This document shows, piece after piece, positions 46,587 through 59,100 of a stretch of DNA of 64,000 nt; position 1 is the stretch's first letter, and each line of letters begins with the position of its first letter. The stretch covers positions 678,710 through 742,709 of the forward strand of contig NZ_RHHV01000005.1 of the NCBI RefSeq assembly GCF_003710905.1, written 5' to 3'. Origin of the DNA: Brevibacillus parabrevis. Its GTDB lineage: Bacteria; Bacillota; Bacilli; Brevibacillales; Brevibacillaceae. Both the position numbers and the translations under genes were made by a program. The notes beneath the pieces were generated by a model. That model was not told the origin of the DNA, searched no databases, and saw only the letters and a program-made list of their open reading frames with translations.

Positions 46587-47615
46587 ATGACGAAAAATCA
46601 GCATTTGTTAGCAATCGACGAGCTGCGTGTCAACTTCAAGACCTACGGTGGCGAAGTGCAAGCGGTGCGCGGCGTCTCCTTTCACGTGGACAAGGGCGAG
46701 ACGGTCGCGATCGTAGGGGAGAGCGGCTGCGGCAAAAGCGTCACCGCGCAGGCGATCATGGGGCTGATCCCCAACCCGCCTGGCAAAATCGTCGGGGGGA
46801 AGATCGTGTTTGACGGGCAGGACATCAGCGGGCTTTCCAAAAAGGAGCTGCTCGGCATTCGCGGAACGCAGATCGGGATGGTGTTCCAGGACCCGATGAC
46901 CGCGCTCAACCCGACGATGAAGGTCGGAACGCAAATCGTAGAAGGATTTGTGCGCAGTCAAAAAGTGACGCGTGAAGAGGCGCGCCAGCGTGCCATCGAG
47001 ATGCTCCGGCTGGTCGGCATACCAGACCCGGAAAAGCGGATCGATCAATACCCCCACCAGTTCAGCGGCGGGATGCGCCAGCGCGTCGTCATCGCGATTG
47101 CCCTTGCCTGCCAGCCGCGGCTCGTGATCGCCGATGAGCCGACGACAGCGCTGGATGTAACGATTCAGGCGCAAATTCTCGATTTGCTGAAGCGGCTGCA
47201 AGCAGAGCAGGAGCTGTCCGTCGTCATCATTACGCACGACCTCGGTGTCGTGGCGGAAATCGCCCATCGGATGGTCGTCATGTATGCAGGCATGGTTGTC
47301 GAGACAGGAACGGTCGAGGATGTGTTTGCCAACCCGCGCCATCCGTACACATGGGGATTGATGCGCTCGCTGCCTCGTCTCGATGAGGGCGAGAAGCAGC
47401 GGCTCGTACCGATCGACGGCACGCCGCCGGACTTGTTCCAACCGCCAAAAGGCTGCCCGTTTGCGGCGCGTTGTGATTTTGCCATGGAAATATGCGATCA
47501 GCAAATGCCAGCCAAAAACGACTTCGGAGCGGGCCACGAGGCGGCTTGCTGGCTGCACGATCCAAGAGCGCCGCGCATCGATGAATTGGTTGCAGCAGGG
47601 AGGCAGGGAGTATGA
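46587..47615 (+). CDS. oppD: Peptide ABC transporter ATPase (OppD/DppD)
   Basis: A 342-residue ABC ATPase: Walker [10 protein letters not shown] loop [12 protein letters not shown], signature FSGGMRQR, Walker [14 protein letters not shown] loop ITHDLG, and the C-terminal oligopeptide-specific region with the Cys cluster [17 protein letters not shown] prefer the ATG at 46587, preceded by a GGGAGAGGGAG run; an in-frame ATG at 46569 overlaps the oppC stop but would place that run inside the gene. The stop overlaps oppF. Confidence 0.94.
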   Translation: MTKNQHLLAIDELRVNFKTYGGEVQAVRGVSFHVDKGETVAIVGESGCGKSVTAQAIMGLIPNPPGKIVGGKIVFDGQDISGLSKKELLGIRGTQIGMVFQDPMTALNPTMKVGTQIVEGFVRSQKVTREEARQRAIEMLRLVGIPDPEKRIDQYPHQFSGGMRQRVVIAIALACQPRLVIADEPTTALDVTIQAQILDLLKRLQAEQELSVVIITHDLGVVAEIAHRMVVMYAGMVVETGTVEDVFANPRHPYTWGLMRSLPRLDEGEKQRLVPIDGTPPDLFQPPKGCPFAARCDFAMEICDQQMPAKNDFGAGHEAACWLHDPRAPRIDELVAAGRQGV

Positions 47616-48562
47616 CAGAAGCGTTGGTTGATGTACGCGATTTGAAAAAGCATTTCTCCATGGGTCCCGGTTTTGATCTGAAAGCCGTGGACGGGGTGAC
47701 TTTTACGATTCAAAAAGGTGAGACGCTTGGACTGGTAGGCGAGAGCGGCTGCGGCAAATCCACGCTGGGCCGCACGATTATCCGGCTGTATGAGAATACG
47801 GCTGGCGAGGTGCTGTTCAAAGGGAAGAACGTCCACCAGTTGCGCGGAAAAGAAGTGGGCCAGTTCAATCGGGATGTCCAGATGATTTTCCAGGACCCGC
47901 AGGCCAGCCTCAATCCGCGCATGACGGTAGAGGACATCATCGCGGAAGGCTTGGACATTCACGGACTCAGCAGAGGATCGCGCCGGGAGCGGGTCGCCGA
48001 GCTGTTGCAACTGGTCGGTCTGCATAAAGACCACGCCCAGCGGTTCCCGCACGAGTTCAGCGGAGGCCAGCGCCAACGGATCGGCATCGCCCGCGCCCTC
48101 GCTGTCGAACCGCAATTCATCATTGCCGACGAGCCGATTTCCGCCCTGGACGTCTCGATTCAGGCGCAGGTCGTCAATCTGCTGGAAGATTTGCAGCACG
48201 ATCGCGGTCTTACGTATTTGTTCATCGCCCACGACTTGTCCATGGTCAAACACATTTCCAATCGCATCGGCGTGATGTACTTGGGCAAAATGGTCGAGCT
48301 GGCTGCCAGCAATGATTTGTACGCCCGTCCGTTGCATCCGTATACGCAGGCACTGCTCTCGTCTGTGCCTGTTCCCGACCCGACTGTCAAGCGCGAGCGA
48401 ATCGTGCTTCAGGGCGATTTGCCAAGCCCGGCGAACAAGCCAAGCGGCTGCGGCTTCCGAACGCGCTGCCCGCTCGCCACTGCGCGCTGCGCCGAAGAAG
48501 AGCCGAAGTGGCTGGAGGCAGAGCGAGGACACTGGGTCGCCTGTCATTTGCTAGAAGCATAG
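47612..48562 (+). CDS. oppF: Peptide ABC transporter ATPase (OppF/DppF)
   Basis: A 316-residue ABC ATPase with [55 protein letters not shown] and the C-terminal [16 protein letters not shown] cysteine region. It pairs with OppD. Four-base overlap with oppD (ATGA). It is the last gene of the sigma-54 operon; a terminator follows immediately. Confidence 0.95.
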   Translation: MTEALVDVRDLKKHFSMGPGFDLKAVDGVTFTIQKGETLGLVGESGCGKSTLGRTIIRLYENTAGEVLFKGKNVHQLRGKEVGQFNRDVQMIFQDPQASLNPRMTVEDIIAEGLDIHGLSRGSRRERVAELLQLVGLHKDHAQRFPHEFSGGQRQRIGIARALAVEPQFIIADEPISALDVSIQAQVVNLLEDLQHDRGLTYLFIAHDLSMVKHISNRIGVMYLGKMVELAASNDLYARPLHPYTQALLSSVPVPDPTVKRERIVLQGDLPSPANKPSGCGFRTRCPLATARCAEEEPKWLEAERGHWVACHLLEA

Positions 48563-48572
48563 GTACGGAAAC

Positions 48573-48602
48573 AAAAGACGCCTTTTTCCAGGCGTCTTTT
48601 TG
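48573..48602 (+). terminator. Terminator of the peptide-uptake operon
   Basis: AAAAGACGCCT and AGGCGTCTTTT form an 11-bp stem with a short T-rich loop and a T tail, just after the oppF stop. Confidence 0.88.
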
Positions 48603-48733
48603 CGTTAGATGGCGGTGGCGGCAGGTGATAGATAAAGGAGCGATGTTCGAGTCTGCCCGGTTCTGGCGCGATCCTTTGCCTAATCCCTTGCAATCCGTGA
48701 ATGTCCAAGCCTTCCTTCCGCGATGTCTCGTCA

Positions 48734-48763
48734 TTTACAAGCAGTTGTGTTTTTACATATATT
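48734..48763 (+). promoter_or_regulatory. Possible sigma-A promoter for the 48833 gene
   Basis: TTTACA, 18 bases, TATATT, ending 70 bases before the GTG start. Moderate match. Confidence 0.35.
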
Positions 48764-48832
48764 AGGAGTTGAGGTTTGGATGAAGCGTTTGCGAGAGTGT
48801 GGGGAAAGGTTGTTCGGAAAGGGCGTGCGACG

Positions 48833-49459
48833 GTGAAAAAGAGAACGATGACTGCCATTCTAGTATTACTGGCTGTTGGGCTTGGCTTGACACTCGCTTT
48901 TATAAAAAGGCAGGAAGCATCTTTGGCGGATTCTTCCGGTTATTCATTGTCAAAAGTGTACAACTCCACCAGTGAGTTGGTCGATTTCTCCAATGTAATC
49001 CTCAAAGGAAAGATTTCCAAGGAACCGAGACAAGAGCAATTGGCCGAGCTCGTTTTTCATGTGTACGACGTCGAGGTAGAAAAGCTGTACGACAACCAGA
49101 CCGAGCAAAATATCAAGGCTGGGGATACGGTTGAGGTTTACCGGATCATTGGATACGCCCCAGGGGATATCCACGAGATGGCCAGTCTCGTCGCCCCCGA
49201 GTATCAACAGCTGGAGCAAGGGGAGTACCTGCTCTTTTTGAATAGCAGTTATGAGGAAGAAGGCGACAAGCACATCTTGATTCCCAATTCACCCGAGCAG
49301 CTTTACAAAGCGAAGGGAGCAGAAGGCTTTCCCTGGCTGAAGCTGGCAGGCGAACGCTTTGACAGTATTTCGCCGCAAGAGCAGCTGCCGACGATCTATG
49401 AATCCGATGTATTCCTGGCCATCGGCAAATCGTTGCTTATAAATAGTAGAAACAAGTAA
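48833..49459 (+). CDS. Membrane-anchored protein of unknown function
   Basis: A 208-residue protein I do not recognise. Residues about 7-22 form one N-terminal transmembrane helix or uncleaved signal (AILVLLAVGLGLTLAF). The rest is an extracytoplasmic domain with an OB-like pattern (FSNVILKGKISKE, VYDVEVEKLYDN, AGDTVEVYRIIGY, LEQGEYLLFLNSSYEEEG). The GTG at 48833 overlaps the stop of an 18-codon frame (ATG at 48780) that has its own GAGG, so translation could be coupled; alternatively a TTG at 48776 in the main frame is the start. The 3' end overlaps the convergent gene by 23 bases. Confidence 0.65.
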   Translation: MKKRTMTAILVLLAVGLGLTLAFIKRQEASLADSSGYSLSKVYNSTSELVDFSNVILKGKISKEPRQEQLAELVFHVYDVEVEKLYDNQTEQNIKAGDTVEVYRIIGYAPGDIHEMASLVAPEYQQLEQGEYLLFLNSSYEEEGDKHILIPNSPEQLYKAKGAEGFPWLKLAGERFDSISPQEQLPTIYESDVFLAIGKSLLINSRNK

Positions 49460-49814
49460 GCACCAGCGAAAACACAATCAATCCGGTCCCGGAGGCGAGA
49501 AAGAGGGAAGTCGCCACCTTGATGACGGATTGTTTTTTTTGCGCAAAAACGGGATCGTCTCCTTGCACGAGATCGCTCTCCATCATGCGCGGCTTGCGAA
49601 AAAAGAAGCCTTTGAGCTGCTTGAAGCCGCGCATGAAAACGGTGAAGAAGCCGGAACGGGTAACGACGGCAGCACAGCCGACCATCAGCAAAATCAGCCC
49701 GAGCAGAAAGCTCTGATTGATATAAGGCAGCAAGGCAAGCGTCTCGGAGGTCACCCCGAGTACGAGGCTACAGGTGATTGCTAGGACCAGGATGATGGCA
49801 AACCAATTGTTCAC
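49437..49814 (-). CDS. Small membrane protein, DUF3899-like
   Basis: A 125-residue protein with three or four transmembrane helices: residues about 5-22, 35-53 with the motif GCAAVVTRSGFFTVFMRGFK, and a C-terminal one after about 97. A basic/aromatic cytoplasmic loop (GFFFRKPRMMESD) sits in the middle. The pattern fits DUF3899, a family of unknown function in Bacillales; this is from memory of the motif and not certain. The start is a GTG with AAAGGA 12 bases upstream. Confidence 0.65.
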   Translation of the reverse strand: MNNWFAIILVLAITCSLVLGVTSETLALLPYINQSFLLGLILLMVGCAAVVTRSGFFTVFMRGFKQLKGFFFRKPRMMESDLVQGDDPVFAQKKQSVIKVATSLFLASGTGLIVFSLVLTCFYYL

Positions 49815-50148
49815 AGTAGAAGCACGTCCTTTTTCGAGTCAGTCTTTTGCCAGCCAAGCCGGCAGTAGGTGCAAATCGACATTTTCAGATAAAATCCTGT
49901 TCATTTGACTTTACCGCAAATGTTGAAAAATTGCCAATGGTGTCGAAAATGCAAATTTCAAGTAAATTCCTGTTGAACCATGTTTTGAAATTTAATATAA
50001 TTCGCCTGAATGCAACAGGAATATTTTACTATTTTTGCTGTGAATTTCATACCTTTGCAAACTGTTGACAGGAGGGAGAGGTACCATTTTCATTGGGCAA
50101 ATGACACAGCCGCAACCAACAAATCAATCCAGATAAGGAGTCACGTGA
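49815..50148. other. AT-rich divergent regulatory region before the subtilase operon
   Basis: A 334-base gene-free stretch. It holds one near-perfect sigma-A promoter for the subtilase operon (listed) and short A/T-rich look-alike words (TTGAAAAATTGC, GTCGAAAATGC) of unknown significance. The ribosome binding site AAGGAG at 50135 precedes the subtilase ATG by eight bases. Confidence 0.55.
49973..50001 (+). promoter_or_regulatory. Sigma-A promoter of the subtilase operon
   Basis: TTGAAC, 17 bases, TATAAT. The -10 and spacing are perfect and the -35 matches at four of six positions. It predicts a leader of about 140 bases before the ATG at 50149. Confidence 0.7.
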
Positions 50149-53100
50149 ATGAACCAGGCCTTCCTCCGTTTATTCAGTATGTTCCAAGCGTTCCTCCTGG
50201 TGTCGCTCCTGCTTTTGCAGCTCGTTCCCGCGCATGCGGCGGCGAGTGCGGACAGCAAGACATACCTGATCGGCTTCAAGAAACAGGAACGCGCTAAGGT
50301 CCGGGCGATCCAGCGGTCATCGGTGGAGCCACTCACCGGACAAATCGTGGTCGCCGAACTGACCGAAAGCGAGAAACAAGCGATGCTGGAAGACGAAAAT
50401 GTCGCCTACATCGAAGAAGACAGCGAAACCGAGCTGGCGGAAGCAAGTCTCTCGCCGAGCCAAAGCCAGCAAGTGCCGTGGGGCGTCGAGCATATCGGTG
50501 CCGCCGCTGCGCACAGTCAGCAGTACAAAGGGCAACGCATCAAAATCGGGGTAATGGATACCGGGATTTCTGCCCATCCAGACTTGGAGATCAAGGGCGG
50601 TGTGTCCTACATCGAAGGAGAGGACGATTTTGGCGACCAGCACGGCCACGGTACGGCTGTAGCGGGAGTCATCGCCGCTCGGGACAACGATTTTGGTATC
50701 GTCGGGGTCGCGCCGGAAGCGGAATTGTACGCGATTAAAGTGTTGGACAAAAAAGGCCACGGGACCTACTCCAGCATGATCCAGGGGATCGAATGGGCGA
50801 TTCAAAACCGGATGAACATCCTCTCGATCAGCGCGGGCGGTTATGTAAACAGCCGCGCCTTGCACGACCAGATCAAACGGGCGAACGAGCACGGCATTCT
50901 GGTCATTGCGGCGGCGGGCAACCGGGGCTTGGGCGAAGAAACCGAGCTGTTTCCAGCCCAGTATGCGGAAACGATTTCGGTCGGCGCGGTTGACCGGGAA
51001 GACCAGCGCGCCGATTTTTCCAGTGTCGGAAAAGAGCTGGACCTCATGGCGCCAGGGGTGGATATCCGCAGTACCGCGCCTGGTGGAGATTTTCAGACGA
51101 GATCAGGCACTTCGCTCGCTGCTCCGCACGTAGCGGGGGCGGCGGCCGTGATTTGGTCGGCGAAAGGAAACATTTCTAGCGCTGAGCTGCGCGATCTGTT
51201 GACGAAAAGCGCTACGCCGCTGGGCGAGTCCCGTTTTTATGGCAAAGGGCTGGTGCATTTGGAGAAAGCGCTAGGGCAAGGGGAAAGTTCTGCGGAAATC
51301 GAAGCGCTTTTGCCTTCTGTTTCAGAACTCAAGCTGGCACAGGGGGAAAGCCAGCCGCTCAAAGTCACAGCCAAGCGCACAGATGGCTCGGAACAAGACG
51401 TGACCAAGCGGGTCAGCTATGCCGTGCAGGATGAGGCCATTGCCAAGGTAAGGGCAACAGGACTTGTGAGTGCTGTCGGGCCGGGCGAAACCAAAGTAAC
51501 CGGAGAGTTCGAGGGACATCACTTCGAGATTTCCGTTACGGTGACCCCGCCGGAACCGCTGCGTCCACTGGCAGGGCTGGACAGTCCGGAAAATGGCGAA
51601 TGGACGAGCGGTCTGTTGAATGGAAAAGGGTGGTATCTTGACCCTGCGGGAGTGGCGAGCATTCGCATCCAAGTGGATGGGGCTGACGCAGGAGAAGCGC
51701 AGTACGGTCAGCCACGACCGGATATCGCGGCGAAATATCCGGCATATGGCAATCAAAACGCCGGGTTTACGTTCCAACTGGACACGCAAACACTAGCGAG
51801 CGGAGCGCATACACTGGCCGTTGTGATTGAGAATACGGCTGGCGAGAAAACGACCATCGCGGGCCGAGCCTTTTATGTCGGCGAAACGCCGTTGCCGGAG
51901 GGCTTGCAGGCGGATGTCCAGAAGCTGGAGCTGGCTCCGGGCGACAGCCACCCGTTGAAGATATCCGTCATTTTGGAGGATCGCTCGGTCCAAGACGTGA
52001 CGCAGCAGGTGACCTATGTTTCCTCTGACCCGGGAGTTGCTACCGTGAGTGAGACGGGAGTCGTGCAAGCGGTTGGAGTCGGCAGCACAAACCTTACCGT
52101 CACCTACGAAGCCAAGACGCTGGTCATCCCGGTACAGGTTCAAGTCAAGGAAGAAACACCGCTCCCTGCGCGCGGGGAAGTGGAGCACCCAGCAAACAAC
52201 GCCACCGTAGCGGGTCAAGTGCTGGTGGAAGGCTGGTACTTGGACCCGGCCGGAGTGGCGAAAATCGAGGTGCAACTGGACGGAACGCGGCTGGGGGATG
52301 CGCAGTACGGGATTGTCCGTCGCGACATCGAAACAGCTTACCCGGACTACCGCAATCCGGCGGCAGGTTTTCAGTTCCTTTTCCAGACGAACGCTGATCA
52401 AGAAGGATCGCATGTGCTGAAAGTAACGGCTGTCAGCAACGACGGCACGGAACATGTGCTGGCGGAGCGAGCTATCCTAGTTGAACAAGAACAGCCAACG
52501 ACAAGCATCTCGGCTGCGCCTGAAAAAGTAGAGGTGGCTCGCGGGAAAACGCAACAGCTACGCATTTCGGCTGTCCTTTCCGATCAAGAGACAAAAGACG
52601 TGACCGCAGGAGCGACCTATACCGCAGAACATCCGCATGTGGCCAGTATTTCGCCAAGTGGAATGGTCACGGGATTAGAAGCCGGACAAACGACCATCAC
52701 CGTCCACTACCAGGAACATGTGCTGACCGTTCCCGTAACGGTGCGGGAAGCGGCAGGCTTGATCCAAGGCGGCATCGATACCCCACCGGACAACGCGACC
52801 ATTAGCGGCGTGTACCCGATTACGGGCTGGTATTTCCACTCAGGTGGAGTCGCCAAGGTAGAAGTGCTGGTAGACGGTGCCCTCCAAGGGGAAGCCGCCT
52901 ACGGCATACCACGTCCAGAAGTAGAGATCACGGATGTCTCCTCGCCGAATCACGATATCGGCTATCAATTCGATCTCGATACAAGCAAGCTCCAGGAAGG
53001 AACGCATACGCTTTCCGTACGCGGAACGGGCCAAGACGGGACGCAGACGATGCTTGGGGAAAGAAAGATCCACGTCGTTCCGCTTTTGCCAGCGAAAAGC

Positions 53101-56100
53101 TTGCGGGCAGACCGCACTGAATTGAGCCTCGCAGAGGGAAAAACGCATCTACTCGTGATCAAGGCGATCTTGGAAGATCAGAGTGAGCATGACGTCACTA
53201 AGTTAGCTCGCTATATGGTGGATAACGCGTTAGTAGCGAAAGTAAACACAGATGGCCTCGTCACCGCCATTACACCTGGCACGGCAAACTTGACCATTAC
53301 CTACGGACAGCAGAGCCTCCTTATCCCCATCACCGTCACGGAAGCCGGACCACTGTCCGCGATGGGCGAAATCGAGACGCCCGTCCAAGGAGCTGTCATC
53401 GAGGGCACAAGCACGATCGCCGGATGGTTTTTAGCGACGACGCCCATTACCCGTTACGACGTTCTCGTAGACGGAACGAAGAAAGGCGAAGCAAAAGCAG
53501 GCATCGCTCGCCCGGATATCGCCTTGCTGCACCCGGATTATGCAAACAGCCACGCCGGTTTCAGCCTGACGCTGGAGGGATCCGACCTGCCAGCCGGGGA
53601 GCATACCGTTGCCGTGGTGGCCATCGACGGAGAAGGCAAGTCGCATCCGTTGCCAGAAAAACGCTTCGTCATCGGAAAACAACCCCCGATCCTTCGTTTG
53701 CAGCCGCAAGAGCCAACCGTCACCTTGCCGAAAGATTCCAGCAAAAAGCTGACGATCTCCGCGCTACTGACGGAGCAAACGACCAAAGAGATCACAGGAG
53801 AAGCACAGTACACGGCAGAAAAGGCCGAGATCATCCACGTCAGCCCTCTCGGTGTGGTAACGGGGCTGCAAGTTGGCCAGACCAACGTAGTCGCAAGCTA
53901 CGGCGGGCAATCTGTCACCATCCCCGTCACCGTGACGGAGACAGAAGCCGGGTCCACGCAGCCAAAAGGGCAATTAGAGCTGCCATTTGACCGCGCTGTC
54001 ATCGGTGGCGTGACCACCGTCCAAGGCTGGCTGCTCGACCCGTCTGGCATTGCCAAAGTCGAGGTACTCGTGGATGGACAAGCTGTGGGCACCGCCGAAT
54101 ACGGCGAACCTCGCCCGGATATTGCAGCGATGTATCCGCATTACCGCCAGGCAAACGCCGGGTTCCGCTACCAATGGGACACGCTTCCGTTCGCCGAAGG
54201 CACGCACAAGCTGACCATCCGCGCCACGAATCAGACGGGACAGGAAAGCCTCGTGCTGGAAAGAGACGTGGTCATTGGTCCGGTTGCCAAGCTGACCGCC
54301 AATCTCACCTCGATCGCGCTGGAAAAAGACAAAACGGTGACCTTCCAACTGACCGCCACCCATCGCGACAACAGCACAAAAGACGTCACGGCCGAAGCGA
54401 CGTACGCGTTTGAGAACCCGGCCCTCGCCAAAATCGAGGCGTCGACTGGCTTGATCACGGGCCTGATGCCAGGAAACACGCATCTGCGCGTATCGTATGC
54501 CGGAATCGTGCAGACGTATCCGGTGCAGGTCCAAGGAGACGGACCGAGCCACGGTGGAGAAATCGACACGCCGTCAGACAACGAAGTCATCAGCGGCAAC
54601 TATCTCGTCACGGGTTGGTTCCTCCCTGAGGGCGAGTTGGACAAAATCGAGGTGCTGCTGGACGAAACCGTTTTGGGCGAGGCGCTGTACGGCACCGAGC
54701 GCCCCGATGTGCTGCGCACGTACCCGGGCAGCCAAGGCGCGAAGCCAGGCTTTTCCTATAGGCTGCGTGCAGAGGAGCAGCCAAAGGGAACGCACAAGCT
54801 GACCGTACGGGTTACCGAAAAAGACGGAAAACAAACCAACCTGGAGAGAACCGTCACGATTGTCGAGGCGATCACCGAAGAAAATCGCTACTGGCTGCAA
54901 TTTTCCAAGGAACAGGGCAAACACAACTGGTCCTATTTGGAGGTCAAGGAAGAGCGCTACACCGAACTGGTGTGGAACCAGGAAAGCGAGCAGTGGAAAA
55001 GCCCGCAAGGCGAGACGATCATCGGGAATACGTGGATGAAAATCGGCGGCTCCGATCCGGTCATTCGCTGGGAAGCGCCGCGTTCCGGGAAGATTCACGT
55101 CGGCGGCTGGGCGTCTATGCTCGAAGGAAGCGAAGGAGACGGCGTTAACCTCCGCCTTTTGAAAAACGATACCCAAATCTGGCCGTCGGCGGGCTGGCAG
55201 TCCATTGCGTTCAACGATCAGGTTGGGGTGGAGCTAGCGCAAGAGCTGGAAGTTGAGGCGGGAGACAAGCTGTATTTCCAGGCGCAGGCAAAAGAAACCG
55301 AGGTGGGGGATTCATTCAAATGGACCCCGGAGATTGACTATCTCTCCACGAACATCCCGGATAACGCCGCGCCGCGTGTGTACCTCACCACCCCCGTTAC
55401 GGGAAAAGTCATCGATCAGGTGAACGGACAGGATGTGATCACCCTTTCCGGTTGGGTCATGGACCCGAACATCGGGGATCGCGTCAGCCTCTGGTATCAA
55501 ATCGACGAAGGGGAAGTGCACCAGATCGCTTCGTTCTTGGCGTCAGAAAACGCCTCCGCCTTTTTGTACCATGCTCCGGTGCAAGACCTGAAGCCAGATG
55601 ACGTATACTCCCTGAAAGTCTGGGCTACCGATCAGAAGCAGGGCCTGTCTCCTGTACAGCAGGTGGACTTTACCCTGGATATGCGCGCACAGGCCAAGGA
55701 AAAAGACCCGATCGATGTCGGGGCCACATGGAATAGTCCAGCCAATAACGCGGAGATTAACTTGGGAGAACGGGTGATCCTCACTTGGGATTACTCGACA
55801 AGCTATGGCTCCTACTTGGACAAAATAACGGGCCAGGAATTGACGATTTACATTTCCGAGGCGGGTCATGTCACTTCCACCGTTAAGGAAAAACTGTCGG
55901 CGAATACCCGCTCCTATGAGTTGAATACTTCCACCATTTCCAAAAGCGCCAACGTGGAAGCGCGGCTGCGCACTATTTTGAGCAGCAACGTGCCCGCATA
56001 CGTCAGCGGCACCACCGTCAAACGGTTTTTCAAAATCCTGAACGGCAACCAAGCTCCGGTTTTGGAAAGCACGGAACTCATCGTCATTTACGGAGGGAAG

Positions 56101-59100
56101 ACCGGACAAATCAGCTTCACGATTGCGGATAAGGATGCTACGGACAAACTGGTAGCACGGAAAATTCGGATTGGCTGGACACCGGGTGGAAATGAGGTAA
56201 GAGAGACGATGGAGGGTATTTATGAGGTGGATCAAGGGCGAAAATTCACAGGTCGCTACCAATTTCCCATCACCAAAGACATGCTGTTTCGGACCATCTA
56301 TTGGACCGCACAGGCCCAAGATAACCGCGGAGCCTGGTCGGAGCCACAAGTCTACTCGGCTCGTCTGGTGGATCACCTCCCAGAGCTGGCAGTCTACACC
56401 CCTACAGAGAAGCGCATTATCGACTTGAAGGAAACCTTTACCCTGGACGGCACGTACAGCCGCTTGCAGGCAGGAGACACGCTCACAGGAACGATTTACC
56501 CGGCGACGTATGCCAGGAAAACGACGACCACGACTGGTTCAGCTGGTTATTGGAGTATGAGCTGGCTGGGCCAGGAGCTGGGCGAAGGTACGTATACGAA
56601 TACGGAGGTACGCAGCGCAAGCGGTCGAGCCGCTTCTTACAGCGGAGTCCTGGTCGTCGAACGGAAACCGGGAGCGCCGGTCATTGTCAAGACCGAGCCG
56701 ACCAAGAACGCCATCACGGTGTACTGGAACCCGAGCCCCGGAGCCAGCACCTACCAGATCCGCCTGGATAACCATCCTCTGGCGCGAGATGTAGGGAACG
56801 TCACCAGCTACACGTTCTCTGGCCTCCAGCCAGGCCGCGCCTATACGATCATGCTGTGGGCCTACAGCCCATCCGGAATCAGCAGCTACCCGGCTTCGAT
56901 CTCCGTCGAGACGCTGCCTGCGGAGGAAAACTTCACGTTGTTGCAGGAAAACAGCCCGATTCGTATGTACTACCCGGCGGAGCAGGCGAAATATTTCAAG
57001 CTCACCGCCAAGACGAGCGGCACGTACCAGTTTACGTTGACCAACGATTCCAGTTCCCTCGCCTCAGGGAAAATCGCGGTGTTCCGCAGCGCGTCTCTGC
57101 AAACGCCGGACCAAATCGCTTCCGGTGAAAACGGGAGTGTCAGCGCGGCATTGGTCGCAGGCAAAACGTACTATCTGTCCGTCCAGTCCCGCAGCTCCTT
57201 GTACGCGACGCTCCTGGCCAAGGCGAGCGGAGAAGCGATTGTGTTCAACCAGGCCAAGGAACTCACGATTCCAGCCGGGCAATCGGTCGAGCTGTCCATG
57301 AATGCGCTGATTCCTGGAACCTACCGCACCGTGGTCCAGCTGAAAAATCCAGGCAGCAAATACCCGACGGTCGCTATGCTGTCCAACGGCACGCTCGTCA
57401 GTCCGAAGCAAAAGCCAAGCGAGTCCGAGGCCGTGTACGAGTTGGCATCCGGCAGCTACACCGTCCGGCTGACCAACAACGACACCACTGCGCTTAGCCT
57501 GTCGTTTACCGTCTTTGCTCCACTGGCAGGAGGCACGCTGTATGAATACGTCTACGATGCCAACAACCGGATCACGGCGATCAAGGAAAACGGCGCCAAC
57601 AGCGTCACCTTCACCCACGATGAGAACGGCAATCTGCTCAAAAGCGTCAAGCAAGCCGTCTCGCCTCAGCCAAAGGCAACCGCGCTGAAGCTGGATTCAG
57701 ACAAAGTGGATGTGTCCTCCGGCGGCTCGGCGTCCATCAAGGTAACCGCGACGCTGGAAAATGGCAGTCAGGTGGATGTCACCTCGCAAGTGACGGTTAT
57801 CGTGGAAAATCCATCCGTAGCCTACATCAGCAACGGGCGTGTCTACGCCGTCAACGGCGGAACCACCCAGGCACGGCTGTACTATGGCGGACAAACGAAG
57901 ACACTCACGATTACCGTAAGCGCTCCGGCGATCTCTTTGTCGTCCATCAGCCTGAGCCCGGCGCAAACGACCCTGGCAGAAGGACAAATCCAGCGCGTGT
58001 ACGCCACCGCCTACTACACCGATGGCAGCAGCAAAGACATCAACAGCGTCGCCAGCTTTTCTTCCTCCAGTCCATCGGTGGCGCAGGTGAGCAGCCAGGG
58101 CGTCGTGACCGGGATCGCCCCGGGAACCGCGACGATTACCGCTTCCTATAACGGCAAAAGCGCTTCCGCTCAAGTAACGGTGCAGGGAGCTTACTTGCTG
58201 GGGCTGAAAGCCAGTCCCGCGCAGCTTTCGCTGGCAGCCGGAAACAAGGGACAACTGAGCATCTACGCACAGTATTCCAACGGAGTCGAGGAAAACGTTT
58301 CGGCCAAAGCCCAATACACCAGCGGCAACCCTGCGATTGCCTCGGTCGATGGCATGGGAGGCGTGGTGGCAACTACCGCTGGAACGACAACCATCCAGGT
58401 CACCTACGGAGCGAAAAGCCTGTCCGTTCCCGTCACGGTGACAGGAACGGTCGTCACCTTGCAGACGATCTCGGTTCGTCCGGAGTCCGTCAGCGTGAAA
58501 AAGGGTGCAACCCAGCAACTGGAAGTCAAAGCAACGTATAGCGATAACAAGGTGACCGATGTGACCAGCCAAGCCACCTACCAAATCGCCCAACCCGCGA
58601 TTGCCACGGTTTCAGCGACTGGATTGATTACGGGAGTGGCAGTAGGCTCCACGACGATTACGATTACGTTTGGCGGCAAAACCGTCTCTGTGCCTGTACA
58701 GGTCACAGAAGCTCAGGAGCCAGTGCAGAGTCTGACCGTCACGCCTGTCAAACTGGAGCTTTTGGTAGGAAAAGCACAGACCCTGCAAGTAACGGCAACC
58801 TACCAAGACGGCAAAACGGCAGACGTATCCAAGCAAGTTACGTACTTGTCGCAAGATTCATCCATCGCAACCGTCCAGCCTGACGGACTCGTCACCGCTG
58901 TCCAGGCCGGAAGTGCGAGCCTCACTGTGACGTATGAAGGCGTGAGCGTCAACGTACCCGTTGTCGTCACGGCGGAGAACGCGGTAGTGGACATCAAGAT
59001 CGTTCCGGAAGCCATTACCTTGCTGGAACATGCGACGAAGCAGCTCGCAGTCAAGGCTGTACACGCAGATGGAACAGAGTCCGACATTACCGACAAGGCC

